Source of the DNA: Lagopus muta
Taxonomy: Eukaryota > Chordata > Aves > Galliformes > Phasianidae
Length of the DNA: 64,000 nt
Assembly: GCF_023343835.1 (NCBI RefSeq)
Contig: NC_064443.1
Coordinates: forward strand, 19,355,501-19,419,500
Direction of reading: 5' to 3'
Part shown: piece by piece, positions 1 through 11,700 of the stretch
How the letters are laid out: each line of letters starts with the position of its first letter
How positions within the stretch are numbered: position 1 is the first letter of the stretch
Position numbers and translations under genes: made by a program
The notes under the pieces: generated by a model
The model's input: only the letters and a program-made list of their open reading frames with translations
What the model was told of the DNA's origin: nothing
Databases searched by the model: none

Positions 1-173
1 AGGAGCGCTGCCTGCAGGTGGTGCGCAGCCTGGTCCGGCCGGGGGATTACCGCAAGCTGGACATCGTGCGCTCGCTGTACGAGGAGCTGGAGGATCACCC
101 CGACATCAAGAAGGACCTGCAGCGGCTCTCCGTGGAGAGAAGCGAGATGTTACTGGAGGAAGGCCTCCACTAA
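1..173 (+). CDS. VHL: VHL tumour suppressor, C-terminal part of last exon (partial)
   Basis: The frame from base 3 reads 56 codons to TAA at 171-173. It begins [16 protein letters not shown] and continues through [15 protein letters not shown], which is the C-terminal alpha domain of pVHL. In the family this helix cluster (the [11 protein letters not shown] helix is the elongin C contact) holds the substrate receptor in the elongin B/C-CUL2-RBX1 ubiquitin ligase that destroys hydroxylated HIF-alpha. The window starts about five codons inside the human-equivalent exon 3, so the acceptor and the beta domain lie outside. The extreme C-terminus ([10 protein letters not shown]) differs from the mammalian tail, which is usually variable. 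The gene is co-oriented with IRAK2 downstream, as in human. Confidence 0.95.
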   Translation, partial: ERCLQVVRSLVRPGDYRKLDIVRSLYEELEDHPDIKKDLQRLSVERSEMLLEEGLH

Positions 174-1465
174 AAGGACTGCGCGTCCTGAGCCGTGTAG
201 ATAGCGAAGCACCGAGCTTAGGAGGAACAGCCACTGTAAAGTGTGCCCAGAGCTAACGTCTGCACTGAAGTTCTGGAACAAACTCAGCCGTACCATAGAA
301 CATTTGCTGTGCTGGTAGGTCAGATTCCAGAGGGCAGACAGTGTGGGAATGTTCTCCTTTGTGAGGGCTCTGCTCCGGGTTTCGTGCATTGCTGAGCAGG
401 GACCGCAGTGGCCTGGCACAGATGGGGCTCAGAGGAGTTTGCTTCGGACTATTTCAGAACATTCCATAGTAACACGAGATTGGGGTATCTGTCTGGAGGA
501 AGTGCGTGCAGCTCAACTTCCTCTGTGTTAGAAAGTTATGCCAAGGATTAACTTAATCCAGACTCTAAAATCAGTGGCAAAGCAGCACCAGGTTTGCTTG
601 AATGATTTGGTTTTGGTGGGAATTTGCTCTCTCACATGCTGAATTTACTTTCAAATCACAAATTGTAGGGGGTGTTCATGTGAGAGCTTCCACAGTTGCC
701 TTCTGAGCGCTGGGCCCAAAACTTCTGAAAGAAAGATGACCTAAGCATTTCTGTGTTAGCCTCTGTCTCTGTGTGTTCATAAACCCTCATTGTAGCAACT
801 CTGAAGCTAACGAGTTTTTACACAGAACATGCCTTGAATGCCTTAATTTGTCCTTCTTTACCGAATTACTGCTTCGTTTATCTCTAGATGATGGAACTTT
901 GTCAGCTATACAGACTGCATCTTGGTTTTGGGAGCCCTTTCTGCTCTGTGTCTCTGTGCCCACACCCTCAGCTCCCATACTGGTATACCAGAAGCATTCC
1001 CACAAGGTGGGTGCTCTGAGCTCCACCTTTCCCTTGTCCCAGGGATTGGCCTTGAGGAACATGGTCCGTCTGGGCTGCTGGTGCCCCCTGAAGCACAGAA
1101 GCTGCCCCAGCTGCAGGCCTAGCTCCCCGAAGCAGAGCTGTGCTTTTCAGCAGGCCAGCTGCACAGAGAGAAAGGATCTTGGCCTGTATGTTCTCTTCCC
1201 CATACCTCAAATACACAGCTGTGTGTCTGTATGTCTCTGCGTAACTCAAAGCAGATTGTTTTTAGCAGATAGGTGAATTGTTCCCCAGGCAGGCGCAGTG
1301 CTGCTCAGTGTGCAGAGCAGCAGGTTGCTAACAGATAGCAGCAGGCTGTTCTGTGGCTTGAGGTTCTTAAGTCTGCAATGGCTGCCCTTCTTGTGGACTT
1401 GTTTTTTCTTAAATGTTTGTGTATGAACTGATCTTTCTCATTAAAACGTAAATCCATGTTAACTC
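174..1465 (+). other. VHL: VHL 3' untranslated region
   Basis: This stretch follows the VHL stop and has no coding potential that I recognise. An ATTAAA hexamer at 1440-1445 is followed by GT-rich sequence, which makes it a plausible polyadenylation signal. The end is therefore an estimate. From about 1466 to 2030 I see only unique intergenic sequence before the IRAK2 CpG island. Confidence 0.6.
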
Positions 1466-2029
1466 TTTGACTCTAGTGCTGTCAGGTAACTTTGCAGTGG
1501 TTGCAATGGCACATTTGCTCATGTTCCTGAAATGCCACTCGTGGATGCCGTGGGATTGAGCTCAGTTGGATTCACTGCACTGCTCCTGTGAGAGCTGCGG
1601 GGAGCGGTAACTGGAGGCAGTCAGGAGCAGAACCCCATTTAGTGCTGCTGCGGGGCAATGAGTGGAGCTGCGGTTGCAGGAGCTGGGACATGGGCACAGG
1701 CACACAGCTCCTGTCTGCTACTGTTACTTGAAGGTGAAGGCTGTGTAGAATTGTTTGTGTCTCAGTTTGAAAAAGTGATTTTCAGTTCCCATGTGAAACT
1801 TCTAACTACATACAGCAGTCAGAGCCAAAGCGAAGTCACAAACACGGACAGGTGCCGTTCTAAACAACGATGCATGCGTCACGGACCTTCATTCACCCTT
1901 GTGGTGAACAGTTCTGCGCTGTTCCTGGTGCCGGCTGTGCGGGCAGCCGTGGCTTGCGGTACAGCTCTCGCTACGGCCCAAACGGCGGCACACAGAGCGT
2001 CCTCACGAGCGTACTTTAAGTAACGGCAC

Positions 2030-2760
2030 GCCGTGGGTTTTTTTACTTGACGTTTCGGCCGCGGTTTCAGCGGTTCCGCGGGGCGGGGCGGGAAGCGGAC
2101 GCGTTCGTGGCACCGCGAGGTTCGCGATTCCCGAGGCGCGGCGCACGGAGCCGCCCGGCGGAGCGGAGCTCGTAACGGCGTCGCTCCCGCGGCTCGGATC
2201 CGCCGCCCCGCCCCGCCCAGCCCCAGGAAGCCGCGCCCCCGCGGCAGGAGGAAGCGCGGGGTGCCCCGCCCGGCGGCGCTCCGTGGAGCCACGCGCGGCA
2301 GCTGATGGCCGCGGGCGGACCGGGGCGCCGCGAGGAGATGGCGCCGCCGTCGCCCTACGTGCACAGCATGCCGGCCTGGGTGCTGGAGGACTTCTGCCAG
2401 AAGATGGACTGCCTCAGCGACGGCGACTGGATGCGCTTCGGTGAGCGCGGCTCCCCGGCTCCCCCCGCTGCTCTCGGGCCCCACGCCGCCCTTCTCCCTC
2501 ACCACCCCGTTCCGCGTCTCCCGGCCTCCGCCGCGTCCGCTCCGCGTCCCCTCCGCGTCCCCTCCGCGTCCCCCGCAGAGCCGCCCGGTGCCCGCCGGTG
2601 ATGACACGATGCCCCCCGCTGCCGATCCCCGCCGCCGCCCGCGCGGCCCCTCCCGTCCAGCCGTTGCCGTCCGCTGCCACGACGGGAAGGTAACCGGAGC
2701 CGAGCGGCGCGCGGCGTGCAGGTGAAGGCGGTCGGGGGACGGTGACGGCGCGCTGAGCAG
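2030..2760 (+). promoter_or_regulatory. CpG-island promoter of IRAK2
   Basis: The sequence changes abruptly to very high GC with dense CpG from about 2050. The island covers the IRAK2 start codon (2338), the first donor (2441) and the start of intron 1. No TATA box is evident. Long open frames on both strands here (for example minus 1879-2607) are by-products of GC richness. Confidence 0.75.
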
Positions 2761-5700
2761 GCTGAGAGCGGTTTCTTTTTGGGTCTCCGCATAACAAACT
2801 TTTTTTTTGAACGTTTGAAAGAATAGAAATAATACCCTGCTTCCAGGAACTGGAATTTCTTCACGTCCACGTAGCTAACGTGTGGCGGTCCCTGCTTTTA
2901 AAGCCGAATGAAAGCTTTCTGTGTACGCAGCGCACCGTGCCTGCCCTGCCTGCCCTGCCTGCCCTGCCTGCCCTGCCTGCCCTCGCTCTCTCCCCTTGCT
3001 AACAAAGCCGTCCCGTCTCCGCAGCCTCCTATGTGATCACTGACCAGACCGAGCTGCGGAAGATCAAGTGCATGGAGAAGACGGGGATCAGCATCACCCG
3101 CGAGCTGATGTGGTGGTGGGGTGTGAGGCTGGCGACCGTGCGGCAGCTGCTGGACCTGCTGCAGGCACTGCAGCTCTACCGGGCGGCTCAGGTCATCCTG
3201 GACTGTGAGTATCACCTGTGAGCAGCCCGGCTCTGTGCCCGTCCCCGTCTTCGTTGTGCAGGCTGAAGGAACTCTTTGCTGGGAATCTTGTGCTCCAATT
3301 GTGAAGTCTCTGCTGATTCTTATTTTCTGCTCATGGTGGGAAGGGGAGAGCTGACCTAGATGAGGGGCTGCCGGTCTGGTCTGTCAGCACAGCTCGTAGT
3401 GTCTCTTAGGTGCTTCAGGAGCTGCCAGAGTGAGGCTGTGCTGTGCATGAAGGATGGCTCTGTAACACATTCTTGCTTTCCCACAGAGCTGAGTTGTGAA
3501 TGTGTGAATTTTTCTTACGTCCTCGTTCCCCACTGAAATTCTGCTGTTATACATTAAATGCCAACAAACTCGTGGCAGAGAGACCTATCAGCGGTGATGC
3601 TTATGCATTCTGCTTTCCTGCACAGTGAGAACGTTCCCCAAAGGAGTGCTTTGCCCACTTCACTGTTCTTGCCTTTGTCCCATTTGCTGTATTTTAGTTA
3701 CTTTTCTGAGTTGCATGATGATACTTTGAAAATGCTGTATCTAATTAAGGTAAACCATTGCCCTGTAGAAGTTACAGCACTTTTAAATATAACCTGCAGT
3801 TTTTCTCTGTTGAAATCAATGTTTAAGTGGCAGCCATCCATTTTCATGAGCCAGTGGGTACCTTAGCTCAGCTCTGTTGTGGGACCTGTGGAACCCTGGA
3901 CAAAACGCTCGTCCTTCCTGCCCTGGGCTGCCCTGGCAAGCTGACAGCAGCCTGTACTCTCCTCTTCACATATTACCATCCAAAATCCAACTTTCTTGGG
4001 AAGGAAGTGTTCGTGTGACTTTTGACGTTCTCCATAGGCAGTTGTGAGAAAGAAAAGTTAGAGGTTTATGTGGGCCAAACTGAGCAGAGAAGTACGATGC
4101 AGGTGGACAAGGGTATGGGCAAAGCTGACAGCAGTGCATGCCGACAGGAGATGGAGGTGTGCGGGGCACTGCCTGCACGCAGCTGGGGAGGAGGCTGAGT
4201 TCTGCTGTGAGCTGCCCGTGGGCAGGGCTGGCAGCACACACAGCTGGCACTCAGCGACAGGCGTTGCTCATGGAAATTCCCACTGTGTCACAGTTTGCTT
4301 GCTGCTGCAGTTCTTTATATAGCACAGCTGGGTTTTTTGTGGGTTCCTGGTGTTAGTGTGAGTTAGAAACTTCACTTTAGGATGGCAAAAAAAAGATCTT
4401 TAAGGTGGGTGTTCTGAATTTCTGTTGATGAAAAAGAGATATTAAGCACAAGCGTGCTTTAAGCAAATTCCATCTCAGTAAATGAAATGCCATTGCCACC
4501 CACCCTAGCAGCAATGCTGCTCCGCAGAGCCGGGCTGTGACAGCCCTTCGTTCAGCAGAACCGCGCTGGCTGCACTCAGTCACCCCACTCAGGAGACGGT
4601 AACAATGGTAACAGAGCTACAGGAAAGTGAATTTTCATCTGCCCTAATGAGTATGGTAGTAAACCAGTTGTGAAATGTGGCTGTGAGGGTCCAGCCTGAG
4701 TAGACAGGATTGAAAACAACGTGAAGAAACTGGATCTGGAGCTCTCCAACGCAATAAGCCCGGCTCCTCGATAATGCTGTTTGTACAGATGCTTTCGAGT
4801 AGCCGGTGGCCTCCACGCTGTGGTAACTGTTCTCCTCCATGCCCACTGCGTATCTCACACTGTCCACGGGGATTTCTGGGTGCTGCTGTGTACGTGCTGC
4901 AGCTGGCTGCTCCTTCAGCTATCGCTGTTCTGCCCGGCCGCAGCGCTCTCAGGCCCGCCTTTATTTGCAGCCGGCTCACTTTGAGTGTTCCTTAATTCTG
5001 TGTGTTCACTGATTTGCTGTAATCCCACCCTGTATGCTGTGGCTTAATCAGAAAAAATCTGCACTCACCTGCTGAGAAACAACACCCCTTTGTTTCTGGT
5101 TTCCTTTGTGACGGGAGGATCTGTGAAATGAGAGCATTCTGTGCAGGGTGGTGCAAGGAGCTGGAAGTGGGTTTGGTTTTCAGTTCTGTTGGGCACTTCA
5201 AAAAGCCACTGTTCCAACTCCTGACAGTTACTGTGTTACCGTAACACTGTTCAGCCTGACTTGCAAGACAGGACACCCAGGTGAATGTTTTGCTGGCAGA
5301 TTACTTGCAGGAGAGTTGTTTCTCTTGTTTCTGCCTTTGAGAATTTCTTGCGCAGCTCTAGTCCCACTTCTGGATATCTGCTGGAACAAACTTTTTCCTG
5401 TGTTATTTCTTTAGTTTCAGCGGTGACCTGTTTGACTGATGTGCAGGAAATTGCAAAATTCATGAAAAACCATGAAAAATAGGTTGAAAGAGGGAAGTGA
5501 TCCAAATTGTAGAGGCTTCTAGGTCGAAGTACCGGCAGGGGAAGATCAGCAATTGCAGAACGCAGGGACTGCCGGTTGGAACGGAAGGCCTGCAGGGTGC
5601 TTGAACTCCGTGATTACCAAAACCTGTGGTGTTTGTGATCTCACAGCATTCTGGTGCTTTAACAAAGAAACAGAGCTGATTTTCTGTTCAAACCTGCATT

Positions 5701-8700
5701 CGTATTGGACGCTGAAGAACAATTACACAAACTCCAGAAGGAAGTCAAAGGAAAAAGCTTGCCCTTCACAGATGTGCTCCCATCTCCGGTCCGAGCTGCA
5801 CTGACTGGAATTGTCATACCTTGCCTTCTAAGCTTCACTTCTACTGGAAGTGGATTACAAGGAGCATAGATGAAATTAAAACTCCAGCTTCCTTCTGTCT
5901 TCAGACATCCCCAGTGCTTTGTTTGTGCACAAAGAACACAAGCTATTGTCTGATTGCAAATGCAGAGTGCTGTGGCTTTTACTTAAGATGACAAGCTGAT
6001 AAAACAACACAACAAAAAGCTTATATTGGTACTTGTGCTTATTTTCTTTCATATCGAAAGATTAATTCATATTTTTATGTAAATGTTAAATATATTGCTG
6101 ATAAAAGATACTGGATAGAAACAAGAGTACAGAATTATAACCAGGAAAAAGTGGTTAATAGGCACTAGAAAGTTCTTGTGTCATCTCTGGTGCACACTCA
6201 GCATTTCCAGGCTCCTCCTCCCCATCATTTACCTCTCTCACAGACCAGAATTCAGCTGCTTTATCAGGAGGTTTTGACAGCTCTGCGTAGCAGAGTGTTT
6301 TCATATCTTTTTCTTTCCAGTTTGTTCCTGTCCCAGTAGCCTAATCTGATTTTGATATTTCCTTGTAAGATGTATGCGCTCTTCAAGTCTGAATTTAAAT
6401 ACCAGCGCTACTGAAACAATTCAACAATAACTGTAAAGCATTCATAATGTTTGTTCTAATGGATAGTCCATTTTCCCAGTGGGGATCACTTTCTGCTAAC
6501 TGATCTGTCAGGCTTCCTGCTGCACAGTACTGCACGGTACTCCTCTTTCCTTTGATCTCCTTTGCAGGGATATCACCCTCCAGTGTTACCACCTCTGAAA
6601 AAGAAGAGCTGGTAGAGCCACCTAAACAGGAGGACGTATCTTTAACACCCATGGAAAGCAAACACAAAGAGAGAGAAAATGAGATAAGTCTGCTGCCATC
6701 GCCAGAGCCTTCACAACCAGGAATATCACCAGCACGTAGTAAGTAAAATAATACAATCTGATTTTCTGTAACAATGAAATGACCGTATGGACAAGAATGC
6801 TGAATTTTACTGTAGTGTAAATGAACACATTCCTGTTCAAAATGGTCCCAACTGAATATTTGCCTTTTACCTAGCATTGCTGTCTCCTGAGCTGTCAATT
6901 CCTAGCTTGATCACACAGCCACCCATTCCTCCTTTCTGTACCTGTCCTGGCTGTGAGAGAAGTACTTCTCCCAGGTCTGTGTGAGCACCAGTGCCATGCT
7001 AACAGTAGAGCTGTGCGTGCACTTCACGCCCGCAGTCCTTCCCTCCACACAGCATAAATCTGGGCCAATGGAGAGCGGTGCAAGCATCAGCAAGCAGCTC
7101 TGTTGGGAGATGGAGCAGAACCATGGTGTGCTGAGGAGAGCATGTGAGCAGCAGTGCAGGCAGAGGTCCCTGAGCCAGGGCTGGAGGGATCTTCACAGTT
7201 ATCACACAGAGGAAGCTGGACAAAAGCTCCATGTGTTTAGGTGGCATTTCACGTTTTGACAGCCATAGGTGGTTAGGCATCTCAGCAATGGATGCTCATA
7301 ATGAGTCAGTGGCAGCAATGGCACAAAAAAGAGGTGTATTATCAGTGCTGCTAATTCAATTTCAGATGCTGTTTCTGGAGGAACCTTGTATTCGCTTCCT
7401 TCTCCACCACCTCCCCCAAAAGACCTTTTGAAATCGTTACAGTCAAATCCTTCTGTCTCATCAAGTGTGCAGGTAAATCCCTTTAGTTCTCATTGATTAT
7501 AACTGTAAGAATTTGCTTTATGACACTGTGTTTTTCAGTTAAGGTTTACTCTTCAACTTTATGTTTAGACTGAATTTAGCACTAATTACTTAAATTTTGC
7601 TTCACTTCTTTTTTTCTTTTCTTCTTTGCCAATGCAAGACCAGTGAGGGATACATTTAACAGTGCTACATGGCTTAGCATGGCTGACATGCCCACGAATA
7701 GCAATTAATTTTGAAGGAATTTCCACTATAGATTTTGCAGCAGACTCCAGTATTTCTAATGGGATCGTAGGACAGTGCAGCATAAGCGACTGCCTAGTTG
7801 GAATGTCACACTTCTAGTTTAAATTTAAAATGTGGTTCCTGCTGAAAACTGGGCCAGTGCCACATTGAGGTCAGGTTGCCAGAGCCTTTTGTAGTCGAAA
7901 ACTGAAAATCTGCCATCCCTCGGAGCCCCATCCCAAGGCTCAGCCATCCTGGGAGCTGCTTTGCTCATGCTCCTGATGATTTCAACACAGTCTTCTGTTA
8001 TTCCTTATAGTTATGTAGTTATATAGTTATTCCTTATAGCTCTCTTATCTTCAAGACCTTCTAGGTGGAACCATCCTGTACTTTTTCAGTGTGTTTCCCA
8101 GATCCTTGTGTGCACTCTGGTCCCAACCCAGTCCTGCACTGACCTCTTTTTTTTTGTTTAATTTGATTTTTTTTTCTAAAGAAGATTGTGCTTTAAGACT
8201 TACAACTCGTCCAAGATGGTGTGGTTCAAGAGTAAAAGCAGGAGGAGAAGGTTGCTACAAAGAACACAGTAATTTCAGAATTTCCTGAGGGGAAGTTAAG
8301 GTTTTGTTTTTTCAGGTCTGGAATGAATTAAGGTTGTGAAAGCTGTACGGTTATGTGTAGGCTATAGTGGAACTGTAATAACAAATGGCATGAGGACTTG
8401 TCTGACTGGAAGCAACTATTTTGCAACCACTTCAGAAGTAGCCGTGCAATTCTTAGGAGAAAATAAGTACATTATAGCATGAGAAACACTCCTTTCTGAT
8501 CCAGTACCATGATATAAGCCTTAGGCACAGAGACTAGTGGGCTTTGTAGCTTAAATTGATGTCACTTTAAATACATGTAAGGAATTTTAAAGAAAGTTTG
8601 CTCTGTTGTTTGGGGAGGATGGAAATGCAGATTAGCTGTTTTCAGGTGCCTTCTACTGTGAAGAATATTTCTATCAGCAAGACAAATCAACACAGGTATT

Positions 8701-11700
8701 ACAAACGGAAACCACACGGAGTGATTGCACAGCACCTGTCACAATTTCTGTCAACAATCACAACGCTCATTCAGCTCATGGAAAAGAAACGTGATGCCTG
8801 AAAGAGATGGAGAAAGCATACAAGTGTTTATGAGATTAACTTGTTTCTTCTTCCAATGTGTAGCCCTGCAGCTCTTCTACTCCTCAGCAGGAGACGATGA
8901 CTGATCTCCCCAGTGGGAGCCTTTTGTGGACCCAGAAAGAAGTTACTAATGCCACAGATGGCTTCAGTGACAAGAGCAGAATTTGCGAAGGCACTTTTGC
9001 AGATGTCTACAAAGGTCAGAGGCACAACATGGCGTATGTCATCAAAAGACTGAAAGAGGCAAGTGCTCCACTTCTTTTTCTTTGCAGGAGGTATTTTATT
9101 GGAATCTCTTAAACAGCTGTCATTTAATATTCTGTGGGCAGAGAACAAGAACTGCTATAAAAAAGGAGGAATAAAAGAGAAATTACGTTAGTAAACCTAG
9201 ATGCAGCAAACACGTATGTGAGCTTTTCCTCACATGGGTAGTTCAATTCACTGGATTTGTGGGAGTAGCCTGGGGGTAGCTGCCTGCGTGGATAATAGGG
9301 TCAGAAATATCTTCATGCCAGTTTTTGTTCTAATGTGTAGCTGTTGTCTATGACACAATATGGTCACCAGTGAAAACAGCCTGTTTGCTAAAGTTGTCAT
9401 CTAGAGACTAAAAGTGGGAGTGCAGCACCTCAGTAATTAGTGTTGAGATTCTATTGCATGTTTTCTTTTTTTTTCTTTCAGACTGAATGCACAAGCCCAA
9501 ATTCCACCCAAAGATTTTTTCATACAGAAGTACAGATTTGCTTTCGGTGAGCAGTCTGTGTATGCTGCATGCACTGTGCTCCGGGCTGTTCAGTCACACT
9601 GATGTCTGCATCCCCCAGGCACTGGCCTGTGCTGGGGACTGGGGTTATGCCCTGAGGAAGCAGCATACCTGTCTGCCAGAGATGTGCTGTTCCCTGCAAA
9701 GCAAGCGCTGCCCCGTGCCACTCTTGGACATGGTGAAGGCCTGGTGTCTCCTGAAGCTTTGTATCCCTTCTGGCTGCTCAAAACCTGGTTGTGCTATGGC
9801 CTTGCCTCTGCTGCTGGTGTAGCTTTCTGTGAACCCACTCAGGGCCGTTCTGTGTTTGTGGCTACAGAACAAAACGTCATTCCTGACTCTCTTGAACGTA
9901 GGGATTTATTCTGGCTTAAGAATGCATTTTCCTATGTTGCTCTCATTTCATTTGTAAATCATTACTGATTTGTGCCTGCAGGTGTTGTCACGTCAACATT
10001 TTGCAGCTGCTGGGTTTCACAGTAGAATCTGAGTTGCACTGTCTGATATATCCATACCTGCCTAATGGATCACTACAGAACAAACTTCAGCATCAAGTAA
10101 GCAGATAACCCGAGCCCGTTATTTATCTGTGATTACAAGTTATTGTATGAAAAGCAGAAAGATGTCTTGTAATTCTAAGAAAGAGACAAAAACAGCCCAG
10201 ATGAGCTGTCTGCAGGTACTACGCTCTTTTTCAGTTTTACTATAGCAAAGCAGATCAGGTCAGTGAAAAGCTTCTGCTTTGCAGCCTTCAGATTTTTCAA
10301 GTAATAACTAATCTGCAAAACATACCTATCTATATCGTAATATTTTGTTGGAATTGGGAATGTGGTTCTCATCATTTTCATTCACTCCTACAACATTTCA
10401 GAAGGGCTTAAGAGAGAACACTTTGAGGTATTCAGACCTACTGGAAGAGCATTTACAGAGATATGACAGAAGGAGCAGAAAAGCAATCCATCAAAACCAG
10501 ACCTGTGCTCTGTGATGGTGTATAATTGATGCTGTGAATAAGTATGATCTATGCTGTATCCTTATCTCACTGTTGTCACAAGGCAGGCAAAACACACCGT
10601 GCAGTGTGCAAGAGTAAGTTCCTTCCTGGGCCTAGAAATCCCAAACTATGCCTTGGACAAAACTTTTGATTTAGGCCAGCTGGCATTTTGCTTATCACAG
10701 AATCACAGAATCACAAGGTTGGAAACGACCTGCAAGATCATCTAGTCCAACCCCCCTCCCATTCCTATTAGTACCACAAGCTACTAAACCAGATCTCGAA
10801 GCTCCTCATCCAGGCGCCTCTTGAACACTGCCAGGGATGGCCACTCCACGATTGCAGTGGGACCAAAACAGTCTTTAGAATGAAAATGTACTGTCGTTTT
10901 CATGCTTCTGTGTCGTTTTCATTGTCAAAAGAAGACAAAACGACCCCATTGCTTCTTGCAGGATGATTCTGCTCCACTGGCGTGGGAGACACGGATTAGT
11001 ATTTCTGTGGGACTCATCCGAGCTGTGGAGTATTTACACAATTTTGGAATTCTTCATGGGAACATCAAGAGGTGAGGGGTTTGGCATTACCTGTACACTC
11101 ATTAATTCCAGGATTTCTTCAACAGAAGCACCTGAAAGCTTTTATCATGTCGGTATTCATCTGCAATGTCATTCTGCTATCCCTTGTTCTGTAGGATCTT
11201 CACCTGATCACCTTTAATTTGTCTCCCTTTTATAAATGATGGAAGTGTTTTCTTCTGAAGCAATGCTTGGAGTGCTTTTAAATCCCCTCTTCCTTTCTCC
11301 CTGTCTTTACCCTTTCACTGTTACACAGCAGGTCAAATGCTGGAATTTTTCCCGCTCAGACCTTGCCTTAACTTGAAAAGTGTAAAATTTCACATCAAGT
11401 TGAAGTAATCACTTGACCAGTGTTGTCTTTTACAGCTCAAATGTCTTGTTGGATGAAAACTTTACACCAAAGCTTGGGCATTCAGGTCTGCGACTGTACT
11501 CTGCTGATAAAAAGTCCGAATGTACTGTGATGAAAACCAAAGTCCTGCAAGCTTCTCTTACTTATCTGCCAGAAGATTTTGTCAGGCATGGGCAGTTATC
11601 AGAAAAAGTTGACGTATTTGGCTGTGGTGTGGTAGGTTGCCTTTTTCCATCTTCTGTTGCGGTTGTTGATGTTTGTAGACAGGAAAACGGATGTATGAGC

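Noticed and set aside
1879-2607. Minus-strand open frame of 242 codons opposite IRAK2 exon 1
   Set aside because: It is a shadow of the IRAK2 CpG island with low-complexity Arg/Gly/Ala content.
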